Positions 8,593-17,237 of a stretch of 64,000 nucleotides of DNA are shown here, in pieces (positions within the stretch are counted from its first letter, which is position 1; every line of letters begins with the position of its first letter). This DNA comes from Polaromonas sp. Lineage in GTDB: Bacteria > Pseudomonadota > Gammaproteobacteria > Burkholderiales > Burkholderiaceae_C. Location of the stretch: the NCBI GenBank assembly GCA_025362315.1, contig JANYGP010000040.1:1-64000 (forward strand), in the 5' to 3' direction. Under the pieces are notes generated by a model that was not told where the DNA came from, made no database searches, and worked only from the letters and a program-made list of their open reading frames with translations. Made by a program: the position numbers and the translations under genes.

Positions 8593-11160
8593 ATGACTCT
8601 GAGAGCCAATTCCGCCAACACCACCAACCCTGCCAGTGCTGCCTGGCTTGAGGTCATGGCTCAATTGGCAGACCTGCTGCTTGCCAGGCGCATACACCCA
8701 TCACGCACAGTGGTGCTGGTGCCTTATGCCCAGCTGATTCAGCAGGCCCGGCTGGCCTGGACCAGCTTGAGCGCCATTGAAAACAGTTTTTTCATGCCGC
8801 GTTTTGAAACGACCATGAATTGGGCCAATGCGCTGCCCGGCCCGGCATTGCTGGCAGACGACATCCAGATGAACTGCGCAATAGACACATTGACCGCTGC
8901 CAGTCTTTTGAAAAGGGCGGGGCTCGCGGCACGCCAGCATGAGCTGACGGGCAGGCTGCTTGACGCTGCCCTCTCGCTGGCCCCGATTGCGGCAGCACAA
9001 GTACCAGGCGAACGCCTGGCCTGGGGCGCACGCCTGGCCAACGACATCATTGCCAGCATGGACAGCCCTGCCCTGGTGCTGGAATTGGCTATTGCCCGGA
9101 TTGCCCTGGCGTGGGCTTCGGCGTCCAACTACCCGACAGACGTTTTGTTCAATGCGCAGCCTGACTTGCTCGTGGTGATTGAAGGTTTCCAATCTGACCC
9201 GTTGACCGAATCGCTCAAAACGCATTTTGGCCATCGCGCTGCCAGCCTGCAGCTTGTCACGCCCCTGACATCCACCCCCGCCGTGACGCCCACAACGCAA
9301 GGGCAGGTCACACTGCACGCTGCGGCTGACCTGGAAGTCGAAGCGCAGCTGGCGGCGGCTTGCGTGCTGACGCACCTTGCAGCTGGATTGAGCCCGGTTG
9401 CGCTGGTGGCGCAAGACCGCTTGCTGACCCGCCGCGTGCGTGCCATGCTGGCGGGCAAAGGCGTGGTGATGCGCGACGAAACCGGTTGGAAGCTGTCGAC
9501 GACCCGCGCCGCTGCCACCGTGATGGGGTTGCTGCGTGCCGTGACCTGGGACGCGCCAGGCGATGCTGTGCTGGACTGGCTCAAAAATGCGCCTGCATTT
9601 GATGCGCGCATGCTGGCAAGATTTGAAGCTGCGCTGCGCAAATTGGGCATTGCCCAGTGGCACGCAGTGCCTGCAGAATTACCTGAATTCAAGGCTGTTG
9701 TTGCCCAGGCGGCGCTGTGCCGGGATGCATTTCAGCGCAGCCGCCCCATTGCCCAATGGCTGAGCGAGCTGCGCAGCGCTTTGGTGCAAACGGGCCAATG
9801 GCCAAGCTTGGCAGGCGACACCGCGGGCCTGGCTGTGATTGCAGCGCTGCACATGGAAAGCGAGCAGACAAACAGCAAGGCACTGCCCGCCAACCCGCGC
9901 ATGAGCCTTCATGAGTTCACCCAATGGGTCAACCAGGCGCTGGAAGCAGCCAGTTTTACGCCGGTTCATCCGCCCCACGCCCACGTGGTCATTCTGCCGT
10001 TGAGCCAGTTGTTGGGCCGCTCACTGGGCGCAGTGGTGATGCCCGGGTGCGATGAGCTTCGTTTTGATGTGTCGCCCGAGCCGCCCGGGCCGTGGACGCC
10101 TGCGCAGCGGCTGGTGCTTGGTTTGCCCAGTCGGGTAGAGCTGGCGCGCAACCAGCGCGCCGCCTGGCAACATGCGCTCGGCATGCAGCATATGGATGTG
10201 TTGTGGCGGCAAAGCGAAGGAGGCGACAGCCTGATGCCCAGCGGCTTTGTGCAGGAGCTGCTGCTCAGGCAAAAGCTGATGCAGCAACCTGCACCCCCGG
10301 CACGCGACCCAAGGCCGCAGCGCACAGTGGTCTTGCAGCCGGTGCTGCCGCCTCAAGCCAGCGGCCATGCCTTGCCAATGTCCCGGCTGTCGTCCACCGC
10401 GTATGAAGACCTGCGGCGCTGCCCCTACCGCTTTTTTGCGCTGCGCCAGCTCAAGCTGCAGGAAGCCCACGAGTTGCAAGAAGAAATCAGCAAACGTGAC
10501 TTTGGCAACTGGCTGCATTTGCTGCTCAATGACTTTCACATTGCCTTGAAAAATGAACAAAATACCGCTGTAGCCCAATCATCACTGGCGCGAACAGCTA
10601 TGCTAAACATAGCGGCAACCCAGGCCACGGAAAAGCTTGGCCTGAGTGACGAAGAGTTTTTGCCATTTGCCGCGATGTGGCCACGGGTGCGCGACAACTA
10701 TCTTTTATGGCTGGCCGGCCATGAAGCCACGGGTGCCACCTATGTTGAAGGCGAGGTGTGGAAAAGCGTGCAGCTGGGGGACATCGAGCTGGTTGGCAAA
10801 ATCGACCGCATCGACCAGCTACCCGATGGCAGCCGGCTGGTGATCGATTACAAAACCGAACCCCGCACCACAACGCAAGCCCGGATCAAAGACAAGAGCG
10901 AAGACTCGCAACTGACGTTTTACGCCGCGCTGCTGGACGACGACACGCTGGCTGCGGCGTACGTTAGCTTGAGTGAAAAAGAACCGACCAAAACCTGCGA
11001 GCAACCCGACATTGTTGGGCTGCGCGACGATTTGATCAGCGGGATTGTCAGTGACCTGCAGCGGATTGCGGCAGGCACGCTGCTGTCTGCGCTGGGTGAA
11101 GGCAAGGCGTGCGAGTTTTGCGCCGCGCGCGGCCTGTGCCGCAAGGATTTCTGGGTGTGA
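8593..11160 (+). CDS. AddB-like PD-(D/E)XK nuclease, FeS type
   Basis: 855-residue subunit of a double-strand-break resection enzyme, acting with the AddA-like helicase encoded next. The N-terminal and middle parts resemble an inactivated helicase fold. The C-terminal nuclease domain shows LVGKIDRIDQL...LVIDYKTE (catalytic Asp and Glu/Lys region, about residues 735-755). Four Cys fit the AddB iron-sulfur staple: RRCPYRFF before the nuclease, and CEFCAARGLC at the extreme end. The GTGA overlap with the next gene indicates coupling. A copy of the dispersed motif (10560-10618) is embedded in frame before the nuclease domain. The symbol addB is left open because proteobacterial forms are divergent. 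Confidence 0.85.
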   Translation: MTLRANSANTTNPASAAWLEVMAQLADLLLARRIHPSRTVVLVPYAQLIQQARLAWTSLSAIENSFFMPRFETTMNWANALPGPALLADDIQMNCAIDTLTAASLLKRAGLAARQHELTGRLLDAALSLAPIAAAQVPGERLAWGARLANDIIASMDSPALVLELAIARIALAWASASNYPTDVLFNAQPDLLVVIEGFQSDPLTESLKTHFGHRAASLQLVTPLTSTPAVTPTTQGQVTLHAAADLEVEAQLAAACVLTHLAAGLSPVALVAQDRLLTRRVRAMLAGKGVVMRDETGWKLSTTRAAATVMGLLRAVTWDAPGDAVLDWLKNAPAFDARMLARFEAALRKLGIAQWHAVPAELPEFKAVVAQAALCRDAFQRSRPIAQWLSELRSALVQTGQWPSLAGDTAGLAVIAALHMESEQTNSKALPANPRMSLHEFTQWVNQALEAASFTPVHPPHAHVVILPLSQLLGRSLGAVVMPGCDELRFDVSPEPPGPWTPAQRLVLGLPSRVELARNQRAAWQHALGMQHMDVLWRQSEGGDSLMPSGFVQELLLRQKLMQQPAPPARDPRPQRTVVLQPVLPPQASGHALPMSRLSSTAYEDLRRCPYRFFALRQLKLQEAHELQEEISKRDFGNWLHLLLNDFHIALKNEQNTAVAQSSLARTAMLNIAATQATEKLGLSDEEFLPFAAMWPRVRDNYLLWLAGHEATGATYVEGEVWKSVQLGDIELVGKIDRIDQLPDGSRLVIDYKTEPRTTTQARIKDKSEDSQLTFYAALLDDDTLAAAYVSLSEKEPTKTCEQPDIVGLRDDLISGIVSDLQRIAAGTLLSALGEGKACEFCAARGLCRKDFWV
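10560..10618 (-). repeat. Dispersed motif copy 2 (intragenic, addB-like)
   Basis: On the minus strand it reads GCTATGTTTAGCATAGCTG, then TTCGCGCC, then GATTGGGCTACAGCGG. Both halves of the family are recognisable. The host frame is intact. Confidence 0.65.
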
Positions 11161-14100
11161 CTGAAGCCGCTTATACCCACAACGGCCAGCCCATCGCCGC
11201 CGAGGCGTTTTATGCCATTGCCTGCGACCCGCGCCGCAGCGTCGCCGTGGAGGCCTGTGCAGGCGCCGGCAAAACCTGGATGCTGGTGTCGCGCATGGTG
11301 CGGGCGCTGCTGGACGGGCAAACCCAGCCGCATGAAATTTTGGCCATCACCTTCACCAAAAAGGCTGCGGGTGAGATGCGGGAACGGCTGTACGACTGGC
11401 TGGCCGAGTTTGCTCAGGCAGACGATGAAACCCTGGCAAAAGAGCTTGAAATCAGGGGTTTGAACGATAAAAACGGCCTGCAGTCCAATGAAAATGGGCG
11501 CAAGCAGCTATTAAATTTATACCAGCAGGTGCTGACTCATGGTCGTCAGGTACAGATCAGGACTTTTCACAGTTGGTTTGCGGCGCTGCTGCACACCGCA
11601 CCCATGGCCTGCCTGCAGCAGCTTGGCCTGCCGCTGGATTACGAGTTGCTTGAAGACGACGCGCCGGCCAAGGCGCTGGTCTGGCGGCGGTTTTACGGCG
11701 CCTTGCTCAAGTCCCCTAAGCTGAAAGCCGATTTTGAAGCTGTGGTGCAAACCCATGGCCGCTTTCAGACTGAGAAGGCGTTGAGCGGCGCGCTGGACAA
11801 ACGCAGCGAGTTCATGTTGGCTGATTCTGCCGGCGTGGTGGACGTGTCAGTGCAGCATTTTTCAGTTGTGTTTCCTGACTTTGCGCATCTGGCCCATCCG
11901 CACGATGCACTGGTGGCCGGGCCGGTCAACACACTTTTTCTGGCAGCTGCAAAAGTGCTGGGCACGGCAAGTGCTCGCACAATTTCAGCTGCAGGTGTCG
12001 AGCTGGAGCGTGCCCTGAGCCTGGGAGATGCTGACGCAGCGCTGTCAGCACTGCTGACCGACAAAGGCTCGGCACGCAAATTCAACGACAAAATTGTGGG
12101 TCTGGAAATTATTCGCCAGGCGCAAGACGCAGCACTGCGTGTGCTCGCTGCAGCCTCCCAACATCATGCCTGGGACTACCAGCTGCGCATGGCACGCCTG
12201 AGCAGGCTGCTGCTGGCCGAATTTGCAGCCCTCAAGCGCCAGCGTGGCTGGGTTGACATGAACGATGTAGAGCGCGCTGCCCAGGTCATGCTGTCTGACA
12301 CGGTGCTGTCCGGCTGGGTGCAGGAGCGGCTGGACGCCAACATCCGGCACCTGATGATTGACGAGTTTCAGGACACCAACCCACTGCAGTGGCAAGCGCT
12401 GTCCAACTGGCTCAGCGGGTATGCAGGTGCGTCCCGCGCACCAGGTGTTTTTATTGTGGGCGACCCCAAACAAAGCATTTACCGCTTCAGGCGTGCCGAG
12501 CCGCAAGTGTTCATTGCGGCCCAGCGCTTTATGCGGGACGCCCTGGGCGGCGATGTGCTGGCGTGCGACCACACCCGGCGCAGCAGCCACGCGGTTGTTG
12601 CCACTGTCAACACGGTCATGGCTGAAGCACAGCGCAACAACAATTACGACGGTTTTCGGGCGCATACCACGGCGTCAGGCGAGGCGGGCAGGGTGCTCAG
12701 GCTGCCTGCAATTTTGCGGGCCGACCACAAACAGGCGCCTGGCTTGCTAAATGCACAAGATGCCCCAGACGCCCATGAAACCGGTCCATGGCGCGACAGC
12801 CTGGACACGCCGCGCGAGCTGCTGGATGAAACGCTAAAAACACTTGAAGCGCGGCAGGCAGCAGCGTGGATCAAAAGCCAGATCGACAGCGGTATTGCAC
12901 CTGCTGACGTGATGGCTTTGAGCCGCAGGCGCTCCAGCTTGCTGCCGTTGCTGGTCGAGCTGCGCGCCTTGCATGTCCCCGCCCAGGTAGGCGAGAAAAC
13001 CCGGCTGATTGACTGCTGCGAAGTCCAGGACATGGTGGCACTGCTGGATGTGCTGGTGTCGCCGCAACATGACCTGTCGCTCGCACGCGCACTGCGCTCG
13101 CCGCTGTTCAATGTCAGCACAGATGCGCTGGTTGAAATTGTTCTGGCAATCAACGAAGCGCAGGGCCATGAGCAGGATCATGATCAAGGTCATGATCAAG
13201 GCGGCAACTCCACCAAACCAAAGCTGTCATGGTATGAACTGCTACAAACAAAGGAGCTGTCAGCGCCCGGATTGATTGGGCTGGGTAGTGTTTTAACCAC
13301 TTACAAAGCCCTCCTGGACGCCTTGCCACCGCACGATGCGTTGCAAGCCATCTTTGACCAGGGCGACGTGCTGGCGCGCTACGGTGCGGCCGCACCGGCT
13401 GCCAGCCGCGCGGCGGTGCTGTCCAATTTGCAGTCGCTGTTGACCCAAGCATTGCAGGTTGACGGTGGCCGGTATGCCACGCCTTATGCGTTTGTGCGGG
13501 CGCTGAAAGCGGGTGGCCTGCAGGCACCTGCAGCTGTCAACCCTGATGCAGTGCGTTTGCTGACCATTCACGGTGCCAAGGGTCTGGAGGCGCACGCCGT
13601 GCTGTTGCTCGACACCGACACGGCTCCCCGCCCGGCCGACAGCATGAGCGTGCTGGTTGACTGGCCGGGCGAAGCGCCAGCACCCCAAAAATTTGTGTTT
13701 TTAGTGAGCGAAAAAACACCGCCTGCCTGTGCTGCCAGCACCCTGGCAAATGAGCAGGCAGCCCGGGCCCGGGAAGAGCTCAATGCGCTCTATGTGGCCA
13801 TGACGCGTGCCAAAAACACGCTGGCGATTTCATCAATCGAGCCGTTTCGCGCAGCACCCAGCAGCTGGTGGCAGCGGCTTTGCCCGTTGGCAGACATAGC
13901 AGAGGTGCTGCCGCCGCCACTGCTTGCACCCGGCACAACGCAATCTCAGGCAACTTTCTGTCTGCCTGGATTGCCGGCTTTTATCAGCAACTTTGACGCT
14001 GCGCCCCCGTTAGCGCTTGAGGCAGACACGCCCAGCGCCCAAATTGGCAAAGCCATGCACCGGCTGCTCGAATGGCATGATTTTTCAGACGAGGCAGTCA

Positions 14101-14471
14101 GCCGGGCTGCATTTGAATTTGGACTGACAGCCGAACAAGCAGAACAAGCTCAAAAAACAGCCAAAGTCATTCGCCATGGCGCAGGTGCCTGGGCCTGGGA
14201 CGAATCCGTGGTGCAGTGGCAGGGCAACGAGGTCGAGCTGACCCACCGGGGCGTGACCTTCAGGCTGGACCGGCTGGTGCAGCGCGCCGATACGGGGCAT
14301 GCGGGGCAGTGGTGGGTGCTCGACTTCAAATCAAACGCCAACCCGCAAACGCAACCTGCACTGGTGGCAAAAATGCGGATGTATGTTGCTGCGCTTGAAG
14401 CTGTTTACCCGGGGCAGATTGTCAAGGCCGCTTTTTTGACGTCCGATGGTCGGGTGTGGATGGTGGACTGA
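11157..14471 (+). CDS. AddA-like UvrD-family helicase-nuclease
   Basis: 1104-residue SF1A helicase with a C-terminal nuclease, partner of the AddB-like protein in recombinational repair in place of RecBCD. Motifs seen: Walker A EACAGAGKTWML, motif Ia TFTKKAAGEMRERL, Walker B LMIDEFQDTN, motif III GDPKQSIYRFRRAEP, motif V LLTIHGAKGLEAHAV, motif VI LYVAMTRAKNTL. The nuclease at the end reads FRLDRLVQR...WVLDFKS. GTG 11157 overlaps the addB-like stop (GTGA); the open frame extends to 11109 but those codons lie inside addB. It contains two dispersed-motif copies and a small HDQG repeat, all in frame. Confidence 0.9.
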   Translation: MTEAAYTHNGQPIAAEAFYAIACDPRRSVAVEACAGAGKTWMLVSRMVRALLDGQTQPHEILAITFTKKAAGEMRERLYDWLAEFAQADDETLAKELEIRGLNDKNGLQSNENGRKQLLNLYQQVLTHGRQVQIRTFHSWFAALLHTAPMACLQQLGLPLDYELLEDDAPAKALVWRRFYGALLKSPKLKADFEAVVQTHGRFQTEKALSGALDKRSEFMLADSAGVVDVSVQHFSVVFPDFAHLAHPHDALVAGPVNTLFLAAAKVLGTASARTISAAGVELERALSLGDADAALSALLTDKGSARKFNDKIVGLEIIRQAQDAALRVLAAASQHHAWDYQLRMARLSRLLLAEFAALKRQRGWVDMNDVERAAQVMLSDTVLSGWVQERLDANIRHLMIDEFQDTNPLQWQALSNWLSGYAGASRAPGVFIVGDPKQSIYRFRRAEPQVFIAAQRFMRDALGGDVLACDHTRRSSHAVVATVNTVMAEAQRNNNYDGFRAHTTASGEAGRVLRLPAILRADHKQAPGLLNAQDAPDAHETGPWRDSLDTPRELLDETLKTLEARQAAAWIKSQIDSGIAPADVMALSRRRSSLLPLLVELRALHVPAQVGEKTRLIDCCEVQDMVALLDVLVSPQHDLSLARALRSPLFNVSTDALVEIVLAINEAQGHEQDHDQGHDQGGNSTKPKLSWYELLQTKELSAPGLIGLGSVLTTYKALLDALPPHDALQAIFDQGDVLARYGAAAPAASRAAVLSNLQSLLTQALQVDGGRYATPYAFVRALKAGGLQAPAAVNPDAVRLLTIHGAKGLEAHAVLLLDTDTAPRPADSMSVLVDWPGEAPAPQKFVFLVSEKTPPACAASTLANEQAARAREELNALYVAMTRAKNTLAISSIEPFRAAPSSWWQRLCPLADIAEVLPPPLLAPGTTQSQATFCLPGLPAFISNFDAAPPLALEADTPSAQIGKAMHRLLEWHDFSDEAVSRAAFEFGLTAEQAEQAQKTAKVIRHGAGAWAWDESVVQWQGNEVELTHRGVTFRLDRLVQRADTGHAGQWWVLDFKSNANPQTQPALVAKMRMYVAALEAVYPGQIVKAAFLTSDGRVWMVD
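11469..11525 (-). repeat. Dispersed motif copy 3 (intragenic, addA-like)
   Basis: On the minus strand: TATAAATTTAATAGCTGCTT, then GCGCCC, then ATTGGACTGCAGGC. It contains the full core AGCTGCTTGCGC. It encodes part of a leucine-rich segment that precedes the motif with FHSWF. Confidence 0.75.
13178..13201 (+). repeat. 12-bp tandem duplication in the addA-like gene
   Basis: The unit TCATGATCAAGG occurs twice in tandem and encodes HDQGHDQG. It sits in a low-complexity loop (GHEQDHDQGHDQGG) just before motif copy 4, so frame is kept. Confidence 0.8.
13239..13296 (+). repeat. Dispersed motif copy 4 (intragenic, addA-like)
   Basis: CTGCTACAAACAAAGGAGCT, then GTCAGCGCCCGG, then ATTGATTGGGCTGGG. 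Second copy within the same gene, opposite orientation to copy 3. Confidence 0.6.
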
Positions 14472-14559
14472 CGCGCCAGCACAAATGGGCGGTTTCTGGG
14501 AAACTTGCCGAGTTCTTTCATTCGTTCAAGCCATTCAAACTTCACCACCCGAAAACCCT

Positions 14560-15219
14560 ATGTTCAAACGCCTGACTTTATCGCTCGCCGCATTGGCCAT
14601 GACCACCAGCTTGTTGGCCCAAACCGCTGCACCAGCTTCGCTTGCAGCGCCTGCTGCCCCGGCCGCCCCAACCATCCGCCTGCGTGCCGTGATTGAAAAA
14701 ATCGACGCCACCAGCATCACCATCAAGGAGCGCAGCGGCGAAGTTATCACGCTGGTGCGGCCAACTGCCATGGATGTGTCAGAGGTCTACCCCATTGCCC
14801 TGGCCGACATCAAACCCGGAAGCTACGTGGGCACAGCCGCCATGCCGCAGCCCGATGGCACGCAGGTGGCACTTGAGGTGCTTGTGTTCCCGGAAGCAGC
14901 ACGCGGCTCGGGTGAGGGCCATCGCCCGTGGGATTTGCGTCCTGAAAGCACCATGACAAATGCCACTGTTGCTGACCTGGCTGCAGCGCCATCGACCGTG
15001 CCAGGCGGTCAGAAAATGACCCTCAAATACAAAGACGGTGAAAAGACGGTTCTGGTCCCCGCTGGTGTGCCCATCGTGACATTCAAGCCTGGCAAACAAG
15101 ACGAAGCAGCCTTGCTGGTGCCAGGTGCCAAAGTCCTGATCACAGCGCAAGAGCAGGCCGGCAAGCCAACAGCCCTGCGCGTGGTCGTTGGCCGCAACGG
15201 CTTTGCGCCGCCGATGTAA
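14560..15219 (+). CDS. Exported protein of unknown function
   Basis: 219-residue product with a clear signal peptide (MFKRLTLSLAALAMTTSLLA) followed by an Ala/Pro-rich linker and beta-rich sequence. The segment IRLRAVIEKIDATSITIKER and repeated short beta strands resemble OB-like or DUF5666-type periplasmic proteins, but the match is loose. ATG 14560 was chosen because it begins the signal peptide; the open frame extends upstream to 14446 without family sense. It lies 88 nt after the addA-like stop and before the leucine attenuator. Its function is unknown. Confidence 0.7.
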   Translation: MFKRLTLSLAALAMTTSLLAQTAAPASLAAPAAPAAPTIRLRAVIEKIDATSITIKERSGEVITLVRPTAMDVSEVYPIALADIKPGSYVGTAAMPQPDGTQVALEVLVFPEAARGSGEGHRPWDLRPESTMTNATVADLAAAPSTVPGGQKMTLKYKDGEKTVLVPAGVPIVTFKPGKQDEAALLVPGAKVLITAQEQAGKPTALRVVVGRNGFAPPM

Positions 15220-15253
15220 CTTCCAAATCAAGCCCAAATCAAGCCCAAATCAA
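15219..15253 (+). repeat. 11-bp tandem repeat after the exported protein gene
   Basis: About three near-identical units of the type AAATCAAGCCC lie immediately after the stop codon of the exported protein gene and upstream of the leucine leader. They may fall within the leuA promoter region; no convincing -35/-10 pair was found. Confidence 0.6.
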
Positions 15254-15271
15254 GTGTGATACATTCCAGTC

Positions 15272-15328
15272 ATGAACATGTCTTGCCTAGCACTGCTACT
15301 AATTTTGCCCAACGGGTTGGGTCAGTAA
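15272..15328 (+). CDS. leuL: leu operon leader peptide
   Basis: An 18-codon open frame starting ATG AAC ATG TCT. Six of its codons are leucine (codons 6, 8, 9, 10, 12 and 16), three of them the rare CTA. It stops at TAA 15326, just before a strong terminator, and leuA follows. The CTG-CTA-CTA run (codons 8-10) is placed so that a ribosome stalled there would leave 15310-15319 free to form an antiterminator. Leader peptides of this type are established for leu operons in other proteobacteria; this one is read from the sequence. The symbol is by analogy. Confidence 0.85.
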   Translation: MNMSCLALLLILPNGLGQ

Positions 15329-15386
15329 CGCGCGAGCATCTCTGAACAAACGGCCCGTTGCTACCCGCAGCGGGCCGTTTTTTTTT
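15308..15386 (+). promoter_or_regulatory. leuA transcription attenuator
   Basis: Three mutually exclusive helices can be drawn. The pause hairpin pairs CCCAA (15308-15312) with TTGGG (15317-15321). The antiterminator pairs CAACGGGTTG (15310-15319) with CGGCCCGTTG (15351-15360), 10 bp with two G-U pairs. The terminator pairs 15348-15361 with 15367-15380, 14 bp with loop TACCC, followed by a T run to 15386. A ribosome stalled on the Leu codons would favour the antiterminator and leuA expression; one that reaches the stop would favour termination. Confidence 0.85.
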
Positions 15387-15420
15387 GGGTGATGTGTTTG
15401 TGCTGCCGGGTCAATTGAAA

Positions 15421-15482
15421 AGTAGTTATTTTATTGGTCAAATAGGTTGTTAGCGCCCACAAAATGGGCGTCAACAGCTACT
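15421..15482 (+). repeat. Dispersed motif copy 5 (leuA leader)
   Basis: Weaker copy: TAGTTATTTTATTGG, then TTAGCGCCC, then AATGGGCGTC, between the attenuator and leuA. It lies in the leuA 5' UTR, close to the AGGAG at 15488-15492. Confidence 0.45.
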
Positions 15483-15498
15483 AAAACAGGAGTATTTC

Positions 15499-17037
15499 AT
15501 GGCTGACAAACTCATTATTTTCGACACCACCTTGCGGGACGGCGAGCAATCGCCCGGCGCGTCTATGACGCGCGACGAGAAGCTGCGCATTGCGCGCCAG
15601 CTGGAGCGGCTGAAGGTCGATGTGATTGAAGCGGGCTTTCCGGCCAGCTCGAACGGCGACTTTGAATGCGTCAAATCGATTGCGGAAGTCATCAAAAATT
15701 CAACTGTCTGCTCGCTGGCCCGGGCCAATGACCGCGACATTTCGCGCGCGGCTGAAGCGCTGAAGCCCGCTGCATCGGGCCGCCTGCATTTGTTCCTCGC
15801 TACCAGCGCGCTGCACATGGAAAAAAAGCTGCGCATGACGCCCGACGAGGTGTACGAGCAGGCCAAGTTGTCGACCCGATTTGCCCGCAACCTGATGGAC
15901 GACATCGAGTTCAGCCCGGAAGACGGCTACCGATCGGACCCGGACTTCTTGTGCCGCGTGCTGGAAGCTGTCATCAACGAAGGTGCCACCACCATCAACG
16001 TGCCCGACACGGTGGGTTACGCCATACCCGAGCTGTACGGCAACTTCATCAAAAACCTGCGCGAACGCATCCCGAACAGTGACAAGGCGGTGTGGTCGGT
16101 GCATTGCCACAACGACTTGGGCATGGCGGTGGCCAACTCACTGGCGGGCGTGATGATAGGCGGTGCGCGGCAGGTCGAATGCACCATCAACGGCCTCGGT
16201 GAGCGGGCGGGCAACTGCAGCCTCGAAGAAATCGTCATGGCAGTCAAGACCCGCAAGGACTATTTCAACCTCGACCTGAACATTGACGCCAAACACATTC
16301 TGGCCACCAGCCGCATGGTCAGCCAGACGACCGGTTTTGTCGTGCAGCCGAACAAGGCGGTGGTCGGTGCCAATGCGTTTGCGCATGCCAGCGGCATTCA
16401 CCAGGACGGCGTGCTCAAGGCGCGCGACACCTACGAGATCATGCGGGCTGAAGACGTGGGCTGGTCGGCCAACAAGATTGTGCTGGGCAAGCTCAGCGGC
16501 CGCAACGCGTTCAAGCAGCGCTTGCAGGAGCTGGGTGTGTCAATGCAAAGCGAAGCCGAGACCAACAGCGCGTTTGCAAGGTTCAAGGAACTGGCTGACC
16601 GCAAGAGCGAGATTTTTGACGAAGACATTCTGGCGCTGGTCAGCGATGAGAACGTGACCCAGGCTGCGGAGCAATATGCCTTTGTGTCCTTGTCGCAGCA
16701 CAGCGAAACCGGGGAGCGGCCCGAGGCCAGCATTGTGTTTACCGTTTTGGGTCAGGAAGTCAAAGGCACGTCCAGCGGCAATGGCCCGGTCGATGCGTCG
16801 CTCAAAGCCATTGAGTCCCATGTCAAAAGCGGCGCAGAAATGGTGCTGTATTCCGTCAATGCCATCAGCGGGTCCACTGAAAGCCAGGGAGAGGTAACAG
16901 TTCGCTTACAAAACAGCGGCCGTGTTGTCAACGGTGTGGGGGCTGATCCAGACATCGTGGTCGCGTCAGCCAAGGCCTACCTGAGTGCCCTGAACAAGTT
17001 GCAAAGTAAGGCAGATCGGGTTGCGGCTCAGGGGTAG
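15499..17037 (+). CDS. leuA: 2-isopropylmalate synthase
   Basis: First committed enzyme of leucine biosynthesis, condensing acetyl-CoA with 2-oxoisovalerate. The 512-residue protein begins with [16 protein letters not shown] (catalytic and metal-binding region), followed by the [13 protein letters not shown] metal motif, [12 protein letters not shown], and the C-terminal LeuA dimer/allosteric domain (from about residue 390) that binds leucine for feedback inhibition. AGGAG at 15488-15492 supports the start. Besides feedback control, expression should be set by the leader peptide and attenuator upstream. No other leu genes follow; the next gene is a peptidase. Confidence 0.97.
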   Translation: MADKLIIFDTTLRDGEQSPGASMTRDEKLRIARQLERLKVDVIEAGFPASSNGDFECVKSIAEVIKNSTVCSLARANDRDISRAAEALKPAASGRLHLFLATSALHMEKKLRMTPDEVYEQAKLSTRFARNLMDDIEFSPEDGYRSDPDFLCRVLEAVINEGATTINVPDTVGYAIPELYGNFIKNLRERIPNSDKAVWSVHCHNDLGMAVANSLAGVMIGGARQVECTINGLGERAGNCSLEEIVMAVKTRKDYFNLDLNIDAKHILATSRMVSQTTGFVVQPNKAVVGANAFAHASGIHQDGVLKARDTYEIMRAEDVGWSANKIVLGKLSGRNAFKQRLQELGVSMQSEAETNSAFARFKELADRKSEIFDEDILALVSDENVTQAAEQYAFVSLSQHSETGERPEASIVFTVLGQEVKGTSSGNGPVDASLKAIESHVKSGAEMVLYSVNAISGSTESQGEVTVRLQNSGRVVNGVGADPDIVVASAKAYLSALNKLQSKADRVAAQG

Positions 17038-17071
17038 GCCGAAAGTTTAAAAAATAGTGTTTAGTTTCAAC

Positions 17072-17117
17072 GACTTGAAGCATGTATTTGTAAAAATCGT
17101 GCTTCAAGTCAGGTTTT
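17072..17117 (+). terminator. Possible leuA terminator
   Basis: Inverted repeat GACTTGAAGCA (17072-17082) and TGCTTCAAGTC (17100-17110), 17-nt loop, followed after AGG by five T. The loop is long and the T run short, so the call is moderate. Confidence 0.5.
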
Positions 17118-17237
17118 TGACATCTCCTCATTCGAAATTTAAGAGACGCAGCTAAGTTTTTGATATTGCGTAAGTTTTTATATCTGTATACACTTCAGCC
17201 TTGCAAATTTACGCAATTCAAAGCAGGGCTTTTTACA

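Noticed and set aside
8701-9663. Minus-strand open frame of 320 codons in the addB-like gene
   Set aside because: Shadow frame of a GC-rich gene; rich in Gln/Arg/His with no motif.
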